NCBI GenBank assembly: GCA_003497505.1
Contig: DNNV01000087.1
Location: 1-6,813 of the forward strand
Direction: 5' to 3'
Length of the DNA: 6,813 nt
Origin: Clostridiales bacterium
Lineage (GTDB): Bacteria > Bacillota > Clostridia > Tissierellales > Sedimentibacteraceae
Position numbers and translations under genes: made by a program. Below, piece by piece: positions 1 to 5,172 of the stretch (its first letter is position 1; each line of letters starts with the position of its first letter). The notes under the pieces are model-generated. The model saw only the letters and a list, made by a program, of their open reading frames with translations. It did not search any database and was not told where the DNA came from.

Positions 1-41
1 TTAATTCCTCTTGGAGGCAATGGTAATTTCTTAAATTTCAT
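1..41 (-). CDS. N-terminus of an unidentified leftward gene (partial)
   Basis: Reading leftward, an ATG at 41-39 opens a frame of 13 complete codons, MKFKKLPLPPRGI, that runs off the window edge without a stop. An AAGGAG ribosome binding site at 57-52 stands 10 nt before the ATG, which is good support for a real start. The gene is divergent from the HTH/S24 repressor gene and lies downstream of a consensus leftward promoter at 240-212, so it is probably a gene controlled by that repressor (inference). The visible basic, proline-rich N-terminus is too short to assign a family. If it is transcribed from that promoter, the mRNA has an untranslated leader of roughly 160 nt. Confidence 0.6.
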   Translation of the reverse strand, partial: MKFKKLPLPPRGI

Positions 42-111
42 TACTCGTCAACTCCTTTATTAAATATTGTGGTAAAATATATATTATTACTTATTAAAAT
101 GGCTAAAATGT

Positions 112-125
112 TGTAGAATACTACA
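112..125. repeat. Short dyad in the leader of the leftward gene
   Basis: TGTAG and CTACA flank a 4-nt AATA centre, giving a perfect 5-bp inverted repeat between the leftward promoter and the start of the leftward gene. It resembles the TAG/CTA dyad centred between the two promoters at about 219. It could be an additional regulator site or a small RNA hairpin, but in such AT-rich DNA it may be chance. Confidence 0.25.
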
Positions 126-185
126 TACTTCTTCTGATTAGGATAAGAATTTTTATATCTTTTTTGGAAGTTCTATGTTATCATG

Positions 186-216
186 TTGACATAAATTTAC
201 AGCATATCATTATTAT
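186..216 (+). promoter_or_regulatory. Probable promoter of the repressor gene
   Basis: A perfect TTGACA -35 hexamer (186-191) is followed by TATTAT (211-216) at a 19-bp spacing, or by CATTAT (208-213) at 16 bp. Transcription would start near 223-225 and give a leader of about 60 nt before the GTG start at 287. The -10 element overlaps that of the opposing promoter, so RNA polymerase could occupy only one of the two at a time. Spacing is not ideal in either version, so confidence is moderate. Confidence 0.5.
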
Positions 217-240
217 AGTACTATTATCAGAACATGTCAA
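212..240 (-). promoter_or_regulatory. Consensus leftward promoter, divergent from the repressor
   Basis: On the minus strand TTGACA (240-235) and TATAAT (217-212) are separated by exactly 17 bp, a perfect match to the housekeeping sigma consensus. It would start leftward transcription near 205 towards the partial gene at 41. The -35 is covered by the operator-like motif at 229-240, which suggests that the repressor blocks this strong promoter, as in lysogeny modules (inference). Confidence 0.7.
229..240 (+). promoter_or_regulatory. Operator-like motif, copy 1
   Basis: AGAACATGTCAA shares 10 of 12 positions with the motif 30 bp downstream at 259-270. It contains a GAACNNGT core that is an imperfect GAACNNGTTC dyad. 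It lies over the -35 of the leftward promoter and just downstream of the predicted repressor transcription start, where a repressor could act on both transcripts. Binding by the neighbouring repressor is an inference. Confidence 0.4.
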
Positions 241-258
241 TTAGTTTATTCTATTTTT

Positions 259-270
259 AGAACTTGTAAA
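259..270 (+). promoter_or_regulatory. Operator-like motif, copy 2
   Basis: AGAACTTGTAAA is a direct repeat of the motif at 229-240. The 30-bp offset is about three helical turns, so two bound dimers would sit on the same face of the DNA. It lies between the repressor promoter and its ribosome binding site, a position suited to autoregulation. Confidence 0.4.
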
Positions 271-286
271 ATAAAGAGGTGATCGT

Positions 287-1063
287 GTGGAAAGCATTGG
301 AGACAGAATTAAAAAATTACGTAAATCATTGAATTTAACACAATCTCAATTAGGTGAATTAATAGGAAAGTCTAAAGGTAATATCAGCGGTTATGAAAAT
401 GGAACTTTTGAACCTTCTGCAAACACTATTGTTGAACTAGCTAAATGTTTCAATATTAGTACCGATGAGTTATTGCTTGGATATAGTATAGAAAACAGTG
501 ACTTTCTATCAAAAGCCGATGAAGATTTGGTTAAAAACTTTAACAAATTAGACAATGTTAAAAAAGAAAGGATTTTAGAGAGAATTGACACTTACCTCGA
601 GGATGAAACGGATATAACCGGCATTCATGCAGATAAAAGTATATTAAGAGTATCTGGTAATCAACACTTAATTAAGTATATTCCAATTTTGGGGCAAACG
701 TCGGCATATAATAACATAGAAATTATTGAGATCGGAGGCGGAAATTATATAGCTGTCCCTAAATCTTTAGATATAGATTATGCCTTTTTTTTGAAAGATG
801 ACAGCATGGCACCCATTATGAACGCCGGTGACCTGATCTTTGTTAAATATATACTGGAAATTGAAAATGGTACTATTGCCGCCATCAACATAGACGGCAG
901 TATAGACTGCAGAAAAATACTAATGAGCAGCGATATGATAGAACTGATACCACTAAATAAAAATTATGATACAACAGTAGTAAATCAATCCGAAAAAACA
1001 TTCAGAATTATCGGAAAGGTTATTATTTGCAGAAATACAGCTTCTAATTTTTTTGTCGTTTAA
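287..1063 (+). CDS. HTH (XRE/Cro-CI) repressor with S24 LexA/CI-like C-terminal domain
   Basis: This 258-residue protein has the layout of phage and integrative-element master repressors. Residues about 5-64 form an XRE helix-turn-helix with the typical LTQSQLGELIGKSKGNISGYENG pattern split across helices 2 and 3. A charged linker of about 60 residues follows. From about 130 there is an S24 peptidase-like domain with IPILG, DDSMAP and AGDLIFV motifs, and Ser173 in the position of the LexA nucleophile. The start is GTG at 287, with an AGAGGTGAT ribosome binding site at 275-283. Two expected features are altered. The usual Ala-Gly cleavage bond appears as Ala140-Tyr141. In a gapless alignment with LexA from the conserved Gly195, the catalytic lysine falls on Arg209, with Lys210 next to it. 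Self-cleavage may therefore be lost. It probably represses the divergent leftward gene and itself (inference). Confidence 0.93.
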   Translation: MESIGDRIKKLRKSLNLTQSQLGELIGKSKGNISGYENGTFEPSANTIVELAKCFNISTDELLLGYSIENSDFLSKADEDLVKNFNKLDNVKKERILERIDTYLEDETDITGIHADKSILRVSGNQHLIKYIPILGQTSAYNNIEIIEIGGGNYIAVPKSLDIDYAFFLKDDSMAPIMNAGDLIFVKYILEIENGTIAAINIDGSIDCRKILMSSDMIELIPLNKNYDTTVVNQSEKTFRIIGKVIICRNTASNFFVV

Positions 1064-1111
1064 TGACGTAACTTTATGTCGTATTTCAAGCTCAAAGTTC
1101 TATTTACTGAT

Positions 1112-1138
1112 TTATTTGCTTTTAGTACACACAAATAA
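1112..1138. terminator. Weak AT-rich hairpin after the repressor gene
   Basis: TTATTTG (1112-1118) pairs perfectly with CAAATAA (1132-1138) around a 13-nt loop, about 50 nt after the repressor stop. It is AT-rich and has no run of T after it, so it would be a poor intrinsic terminator. No better terminator is visible between 1064 and 1258. Confidence 0.2.
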
Positions 1139-1167
1139 GCCAATTTCTAAACACAGCAATTTTAAAC

Positions 1168-1196
1168 TTGTTCAATATAGAAATATATATTAAAAT
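1168..1196 (+). promoter_or_regulatory. Possible promoter of the AlkZ-related gene
   Basis: TTGTTC (1168-1173) and TAAAAT (1191-1196) are separated by 17 bp, about 60 nt upstream of the start codon at 1259. The -10 matches consensus at 5 of 6 positions, the -35 at only 3. The -35 lies within AAACTTGTTC (1164-1173), whose complement GAACAAGTTT has the same GAACNNGT core as the two operator-like motifs near 229 and 259. Confidence 0.35.
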
Positions 1197-1258
1197 TAAT
1201 ATTATACAGATTCTTATCCCGTCCGGAGAATAAGTATTATGAAAAAGGAGGTTTTATA

Positions 1259-1972
1259 ATGAATGTACAAATAGACAAAACAATACGTAACTTTTCTGAT
1301 TTTTGTGCTGCTTTGCAGGATTGCGGCTTCTCTATGGGTGGCGGAAACAGCAAGGGCATCTTTGCAATTGTTCCGTTTAGCTGGAATGAGCAGGAGTTCG
1401 TGGATTCTCCCATACGATGGCATACAGGCGATCCGGAAACAGATCCGTGGGAATGGAGAATGCGCGTACTTGAGGAACGTCATGACATCGTCTATTCAAA
1501 AATATTTTTCAAAACCAGCGGATACATAACAAGGGACTGGTACCCATTCTTCCTGTCTGTACGAAGAAACGGCTTATCTTTTGAAGAAGCATATCTTGAA
1601 GGAACCTTCAGCCATACTGCCAAGCGCATATTTGATATTGTTGCACAGAACGAAGAAGTAGCGCTTCACGAAATTAAGCAGCTTGGAGGATTTGGCAAAG
1701 AAGATAACACTCAGTTTGACCGTGCCATAACAGAGCTTCAGATGAAAATGTTCATCACCATGTGCGGCAGGACACAGAAGAAAAATAAGTATGGTGAAGG
1801 TTATGGCTGGAACAGTACAGTTTTTTGTACAACAGAACGGTTTTGGCAGTACAGAAATGTAACAATGCCGAGTATACCGCAGGATGAAGCATACAAAAAA
1901 ATTGCCGAACAGGTATACAAACTCAATCCCGATGCACAGGAAAAAACAATAAAAAAATTCATATTAGGATAG
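1259..1972 (+). CDS. AlkZ-related protein (winged-helix-like), function unknown
   Basis: The gene encodes 237 residues, with ATG at 1259 preceded by an excellent AAAGGAGGT ribosome binding site at 1244-1252. I recognise the general sequence as a conserved clostridial protein usually labelled AlkZ-related; this is from memory of the family, not a search. The most characteristic block is residues 50-74, with RWHTGDPETDPWEWR. Residues about 117-170 look like a winged helix (an AKRIFDIVAQN helix, then a helix around FDRAITELQMKMFIT), similar to the DNA-binding part of AlkZ/YcaQ glycosylases. True AlkZ/YcaQ enzymes are much longer (roughly 350-400 residues), and I see no Q-x-Q catalytic motif, so glycosylase activity should not be assumed. 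No signal peptide or membrane segment is visible, so the product is presumably cytoplasmic. It has no operon partner and looks less AT-rich than the neighbouring repressor gene. Confidence 0.9.
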   Translation: MNVQIDKTIRNFSDFCAALQDCGFSMGGGNSKGIFAIVPFSWNEQEFVDSPIRWHTGDPETDPWEWRMRVLEERHDIVYSKIFFKTSGYITRDWYPFFLSVRRNGLSFEEAYLEGTFSHTAKRIFDIVAQNEEVALHEIKQLGGFGKEDNTQFDRAITELQMKMFITMCGRTQKKNKYGEGYGWNSTVFCTTERFWQYRNVTMPSIPQDEAYKKIAEQVYKLNPDAQEKTIKKFILG

Positions 1973-2505
1973 TTAGCCGAAAAATAAAAGAACTACCTAT
2001 GCGATATTTGTCCTTATGTTCTTAATAAGTGTAGATTAATACCTAAGATTGTATAATAATCGAAATTTTTTTGATGTAGGTCTTTTTAACAAAAACCTGT
2101 ATATTTCAATGAAAAGGCTTTGGATAAAATAAGCTTTTCAAGGTTAAAAAAAGATAAAGCAGAAAATGTCGTAATCTACGTAAAGTACTTTTGCATAAAT
2201 AATCCTTCACCTTCACCTGCTTTTGACCTTCATTGATGTACAACCCTAATCATAGTATGCGGCAAGATAAGGTTTGTTACAATTACCTTTCTATATACTA
2301 TATAGCAAAAATCAAGAATATTATTGATCATACATGATATTAATCTCTATTCTCACGCACTTATGTCTGTTTCCTGTATTTTGATATAACTCATGCTTGC
2401 GGTTTACATTATTTAGGAAGCTCGGACTCTTTAGAGTTTCTGCAAGAAACCTTAAATCCAGGCATCGTTGCACCGTATCTTAGATAACTTATTCTTGCTT
2501 GGGGT
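1973..2505. other. Long intergenic region with no supportable gene
   Basis: About 530 bp separate the AlkZ-related gene from the tRNA terminator. Two stretches stay open for more than 40 codons. One covers 2090-2233 on the plus strand and overlaps an open minus-strand frame at 2243-2106. The other, 2344-2487 on the plus strand, encodes 47 residues ending in LNPGIVAPYLR before TAA, but has no ATG, GTG or TTG. None has a ribosome binding site. A pair of overlapping small hairpins lies at 2426-2450 (ACTCT/AGAGT and GTTTCT/AGAAAC). The region may be decayed coding DNA or an unknown non-coding element; no known riboswitch or RNA was recognised. Confidence 0.5.
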
Positions 2506-2549
2506 AAATAAAAAAGACATACTTTCCACCGGCAGAAAGTATGTCTTTT
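2506..2549 (-). terminator. Intrinsic terminator of the tRNA-Thr gene
   Basis: A perfect 15-bp inverted repeat (2512-2526 with 2535-2549) with an 8-nt loop begins 4 nt after the mature tRNA 3' end. Reading leftward, the stem ends in Ts and runs into TTTTTTATTTA, a good intrinsic terminator tail. Read rightward the stem has only four Ts, so it could act weakly in the other direction too. Confidence 0.88.
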
Positions 2550-2553
2550 CTGA

Positions 2554-2625
2554 AGCTGGTGAAGGGAATCGAACCCCCAACCTGCGGTTTACGATACCGC
2601 TGCTCTGCCTTTGAGCCACACCAGC
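2554..2625 (-). tRNA. tRNA-Thr (anticodon CGT)
   Basis: The minus strand folds into a complete 72-nt cloverleaf. The acceptor stem is GCTGGTG/CACCAGC, the D stem GCTC/GAGC, and the anticodon stem GCGGT/ACCGC with loop ATCGTAA. A 5-nt variable region AGGTT follows, and the T arm GGGGG-TTCGATT-CCCTT includes two G-U pairs. The anticodon CGT reads the threonine codon ACG. The discriminator base is T, and no CCA is encoded, so the end must be added by nucleotidyltransferase. It lies 48 bp downstream of the polysaccharide deacetylase stop, on the same strand, with its own probable promoter and terminator. The 3' end points towards the repressor module, the usual orientation for tRNA genes that serve as integration sites. 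Confidence 0.95.
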
Positions 2626-2641
2626 CAGACACCATGTATAT

Positions 2642-2670
2642 AATTTAATACTTTTTGCGTGACTTGTAAA
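2642..2670 (-). promoter_or_regulatory. Probable promoter of tRNA-Thr
   Basis: On the minus strand TTTACA (2670-2665) and TAAATT (2647-2642) are 17 bp apart, placing the transcription start about 10 nt before the tRNA 5' end at 2625. The -35 matches 5 of 6 and the -10 matches 4 of 6 consensus positions. It starts just past the deacetylase stop codon; read-through from that gene is an alternative, since no terminator is visible between them. Confidence 0.5.
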
Positions 2671-2673
2671 CAG

Positions 2674-3528
2674 TTATTCAATAAATTTTCCAAAAAATTT
2701 TTTCTGGCTTATGCCGCTTGGTCTGTTAAAGCGCTTTAATTCAAACAATTCTTCTTCCTTCCCACTCAATATATTTACTCCCTCATAGCAGGACAGAGTT
2801 GCAATAAACCCCATCTTCCTCAATACTTCATTGCCTTCCTTGCACACAAAGCCAAATGGGTATGTGAATGTCGTGGGTCTGTAGCCCGTTTTCTCTTCTA
2901 TGATATTCTGAAGCTTGCCTATATCATTAACCATTTCCTCAGTATATTTTTCATATGATTCTCCCTTCATTATCAGACAGCCCTTTCTTTCGCATATTTC
3001 ATGCATTGCATAGGAATGGTTCTGTATCTCAATGTATGGGGAATTTACAAGCTCATTGATCAAATCCCAGGTAAGATAAGAATATGCAGGATTCAGGTTC
3101 CCCTCTTCTGTGCTTCTCTGAACATATCCCCCTGTTACCGATATCACTGCCTTCACATCATATTTTTCTAAAAGAGGAAGCACATATGTGTAGTTGCTGT
3201 AATAGCCGTCATCAAAAGTCAGCATTATAGGCTTTTCCGGAAGTGCTATGTCGTTTTTTACATAGTTTATAAGGTCCTCCATAACAATGGTTGTATATCC
3301 CTGCTCCTTTAAATATATTATATCCTTTTCAATTTCCTTTGGTGAGACTATATATTTTCCCAGCTTGCTCTTATCGTTCAAAACATGGTGGTACATAATT
3401 ATAGGCAATCGTACCGATGGCTTTGTGGCAGCCGAAATTACCTCCATGGCAGGAGAATAAACAGCAAAAAAAATTATTATTGAACAAAGAATTATTGCTA
3501 CTGCATTTTTTACTTTTATTGACAACAA
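2674..3528 (-). CDS. Polysaccharide deacetylase family protein (CE4, NodB domain), membrane-anchored or secreted
   Basis: This predicted carbohydrate esterase family 4 enzyme would remove acetyl groups from N-acetylated sugars, probably in peptidoglycan or another surface polymer; the substrate cannot be read from the sequence. Numbering from the TTG at 3528 gives 284 residues. A hydrophobic segment at about 9-27 (AVAIILCSIIIFFAVYSPA) is a signal peptide or anchor, putting the enzyme outside the membrane. CE4 motifs follow in order: IIMYHHV (about 43-49), TFDDG (104-108, catalytic and metal-binding aspartates 106 and 107), NHSYAMH (metal-binding His171 and His176) and TYPFG (222-226). A GTG nine bases upstream is also in frame, but it lies inside the GAGGTGAT ribosome binding site, so TTG at 3528 (or the next TTG at 3525) is the better start. 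The gene stands alone between the pyr terminator and tRNA-Thr. Confidence 0.92.
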   Translation of the reverse strand: MLSIKVKNAVAIILCSIIIFFAVYSPAMEVISAATKPSVRLPIIMYHHVLNDKSKLGKYIVSPKEIEKDIIYLKEQGYTTIVMEDLINYVKNDIALPEKPIMLTFDDGYYSNYTYVLPLLEKYDVKAVISVTGGYVQRSTEEGNLNPAYSYLTWDLINELVNSPYIEIQNHSYAMHEICERKGCLIMKGESYEKYTEEMVNDIGKLQNIIEEKTGYRPTTFTYPFGFVCKEGNEVLRKMGFIATLSCYEGVNILSGKEEELFELKRFNRPSGISQKKFFGKFIE

Positions 3529-3532
3529 AAAA

Positions 3533-3540
3533 ATCACCTC
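3533..3540 (-). promoter_or_regulatory. Ribosome binding site that decides the deacetylase start
   Basis: GAGGTGAT reads leftward here. The GTG inside it is in frame and would lengthen the protein by three residues, but a start codon cannot also be the core of its own Shine-Dalgarno sequence. The TTG at 3528 stands 6 nt beyond GAGGTG, the expected spacing. Confidence 0.7.
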
Positions 3541-3596
3541 GTCATATCTAATAATAAATGTTATGTTTTATCTTAGAATTTAATAACCTTTATTTT

Positions 3597-3610
3597 ATTT
3601 CCTTGGAAAT
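3597..3610. repeat. 14-bp dyad upstream of the deacetylase gene
   Basis: ATTTCC and GGAAAT are perfect inverted copies around TT, about 70 nt upstream of the deacetylase start and downstream of the pyr terminator. A regulator-binding site is possible. I could not find a convincing promoter in this 90-bp spacer, so its role is open. Confidence 0.3.
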
Positions 3611-3615
3611 ATGAT

Positions 3616-3661
3616 GGAATAATTAAACGACATCCTTCCGCTATAAGTGAAAGGATGTCGT
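3616..3661 (-). terminator. Terminator of the pyr operon
   Basis: A perfect 11-bp inverted repeat, ACGACATCCTT (3627-3637) with AAGGATGTCGT (3651-3661), encloses a 13-nt loop and starts 3 nt after the pyrE stop. The leftward tail TTTAATTATT is T-rich but interrupted, so termination may be incomplete. Its position marks pyrE as the last gene of the operon. Confidence 0.8.
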
Positions 3662-3664
3662 ACT

Positions 3665-4228
3665 TTAAAATTTTCTGCTTCCGGGTTTAACAGGGGATGA
3701 TCCCTCTTTGCACAAGCTGCAGTTATCTGCTTCATAGGTGTCGAATTCCAGCTCTACCGCACTGTATATGGGCAAATTTATCTCACTTGCCTTTCTGTCG
3801 ACTATACACCCTATACCTATTGCTTTTCCGCCTAAGCTTTCAAGAACATTGGCTGTCTCAACAGATGATTTGCCTGTGGTCACAACATCTTCCATGATCA
3901 GTATTTTTTCTCCCGGCTTTATTTCAAACCCGCGGCGAAGAGTCATAACATTATTTTCTCTCTCAGTAAATATTGCGCGGACGCCTAACTGTCTGCCAAG
4001 CTCATATGCGGCTGTTATTCCTCCCATGGCGGGACCTACAACCACATCAATCCCAAGATTTTTTACTTTCTCAGCAACCAGGGATACTGCCTTTTCTGTT
4101 TTGTCAGGATACTGCATAAGCTTTGCACATTGACAGTACCTGTTGCTATGCTTACCGGATGACAATAAGAAATGTCCCTCCAGCAGCGCTCCGCATTCCT
4201 TCAATATTTGAACAACATCAACACTCAT
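3665..4228 (-). CDS. pyrE: Orotate phosphoribosyltransferase
   Basis: PyrE joins orotate to PRPP to make orotidine 5'-phosphate, the fifth step of UMP synthesis, in the cytoplasm. The 187-residue protein carries the PRPP-binding signature [13 protein letters not shown] (109-121), with its paired acidic residues, and the conserved block [14 protein letters not shown] (20-33). [10 protein letters not shown] loop (62-70) also fits the family. The C-terminal CSLCKEG (Cys170, Cys173) followed by KPGSRK is seen in one subgroup of bacterial PyrE. The start chosen is ATG at 4228, preceded by AGGAGG at 4239-4234. An upstream in-frame TTG at 4267 would add 13 residues and overlap pyrD, but has no ribosome binding site. 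The gene lies 31 bp after pyrD and directly before the operon terminator. Confidence 0.96.
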   Translation of the reverse strand: MSVDVVQILKECGALLEGHFLLSSGKHSNRYCQCAKLMQYPDKTEKAVSLVAEKVKNLGIDVVVGPAMGGITAAYELGRQLGVRAIFTERENNVMTLRRGFEIKPGEKILIMEDVVTTGKSSVETANVLESLGGKAIGIGCIVDRKASEINLPIYSAVELEFDTYEADNCSLCKEGSSPVKPGSRKF

Positions 4229-4233
4229 AACTT

Positions 4234-4239
4234 CCTCCT
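4234..4239 (-). promoter_or_regulatory. Ribosome binding site that decides the pyrE start
   Basis: AGGAGG, a perfect Shine-Dalgarno core, stands 5 nt before the ATG at 4228. This favours the 187-residue PyrE over a longer version beginning at a TTG at 4267 inside the end of pyrD. Confidence 0.85.
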
Positions 4240-4259
4240 GATTAATTTTTATAATGTAT

Positions 4260-5162
4260 TTATACAATTCCTCTTATTTCGTCCAGTGTCTTTATTCCTT
4301 CTCTATCCATATATGCGGATAAATCTCTTGTAATTTCTTCCGCAATAGTTGGCTTTATAAAATTAGCTGTACCTATCTGAACCAAGGTTGCCCCTGCCAT
4401 TATAAATTCTATTACATCCTCTGCGCTCATGATGCCTCCCAATCCGCAGACGGGAATTTTAACATTTTTGCAGGCTTCATGTACCATCCTCAGAGCGATA
4501 GGCTTAACACAGGGACCTGAAAGACCTGCATATACATTGTCAAATACGGCCTTTCTTTTCTTTATGTCAATTGCCATTGATTGTATTGTATTTATAAGAG
4601 ATATGCCGTCTGCTCCTGCTTCCTCACACGCTATCGCCATTTCAGATATGCTCTCGGCATTGGGAGACAGCTTCACCATTAACGGTTTTCTGCATATTCT
4701 TTTTAATTTTGATACTATATCATAAGCTACTGATGATTTTATTCCGAAAGCCATGCCGCCGCTTTTTACGTTTGGGCATGAAATGTTAAGCTCTATGAGG
4801 TCTACATCTGTATAATTAAGCTTATAAATTCCTTCAAAATAATCCTCTTCGCAATGTCCTCCGAGGTTCGCGATTATTACGGTATTGTAGCTCTTCATCT
4901 TTGGAAGCTCATGATTTATAAAATTGTCTACTCCGGGGTTTTGCAGACCTATGCTGTTAATTAATCCCATAGGGGTTTCCCATAGCCTTATGCCCGTATT
5001 ACCGCCTCTTTCTCTGAGCGTAAGACCCTTGCTGCAAATTCCTCCCAGCAAGGATAAATCATATATTTCTGAAAATTCTTCACCAAACCCGAATGTTCCG
5101 GATGCTGTCAGCACCGGGTTCTTAAACTCTATACCCATTGCCTTAGTTTTTAAATCAGCCAT
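4260..5162 (-). CDS. pyrD: Dihydroorotate dehydrogenase, catalytic subunit (class 1B)
   Basis: PyrD oxidises dihydroorotate to orotate using FMN and passes electrons to PyrK, ultimately to NAD. The 300-residue protein is of normal class 1 length and has no membrane-binding extension. Visible signatures are ASGTFGFG (20-27), CSKGLTL (43-49, FMN-binding Lys45), NSIGLQNPG (69-77), [11 protein letters not shown] (126-136) with Cys129 as the catalytic base typical of class 1, VKLSPN (163-168), INTI (190-193), GLSGP (213-217) and GLGGI (240-244). The class 1B assignment rests on these plus the adjacent pyrK. ATG at 5162 is preceded by an AGGGGTGGT ribosome binding site (5174-5166) that overlaps the pyrK stop, indicating coupled translation. 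Only 10 bp separate the two genes. Confidence 0.97.
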   Translation of the reverse strand: MADLKTKAMGIEFKNPVLTASGTFGFGEEFSEIYDLSLLGGICSKGLTLRERGGNTGIRLWETPMGLINSIGLQNPGVDNFINHELPKMKSYNTVIIANLGGHCEEDYFEGIYKLNYTDVDLIELNISCPNVKSGGMAFGIKSSVAYDIVSKLKRICRKPLMVKLSPNAESISEMAIACEEAGADGISLINTIQSMAIDIKKRKAVFDNVYAGLSGPCVKPIALRMVHEACKNVKIPVCGLGGIMSAEDVIEFIMAGATLVQIGTANFIKPTIAEEITRDLSAYMDREGIKTLDEIRGIV

Positions 5163-5172
5163 CTTACCACCC

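Noticed and set aside
169..176. Inverted copy of TAGAACTT, and another at 1095-1102, as extra operators
   Set aside because: They match only half of the 12-bp motif and lack the GAACNNGT core, so chance in AT-rich DNA is likely.
1214..1483. Minus-strand open frame of 89 residues overlapping the start of the AlkZ-related gene
   Set aside because: It lies antisense to a gene with a strong ribosome binding site and coherent family signatures, and its own translation resembles no protein I know.
1989..2027. Possible terminator after the AlkZ-related gene, AAGAAC pairing with GTTCTT
   Set aside because: The stem is only about 6 bp with a loop of more than 20 nt and has no T run.
2106..2243. Minus-strand open frame of 45 residues starting at TTG, reading LYINEGQKQVKVKDYL at its N-terminus
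   Set aside because: It reads like protein at first, but it has no ribosome binding site, a rare start codon and an overlapping open frame on the other strand. Kept only as part of the unexplained spacer.
1973..2505. CRISPR array, insertion sequence ends or a known riboswitch in the long spacer
   Set aside because: There are no spaced direct repeats, no terminal inverted repeats with a transposase, and no recognisable riboswitch core.
3738..4133. Plus-strand open frame of 131 residues inside pyrE
   Set aside because: It is the antisense of the well-conserved pyrE coding sequence, with no ribosome binding site; similar shadow frames occur opposite pyrD and pyrK.
4229..4267. Extended PyrE N-terminus from a TTG at 4267
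   Set aside because: There is no ribosome binding site before the TTG, while AGGAGG lies 5 nt before the ATG at 4228, and the extra 13 residues are not typical of PyrE.
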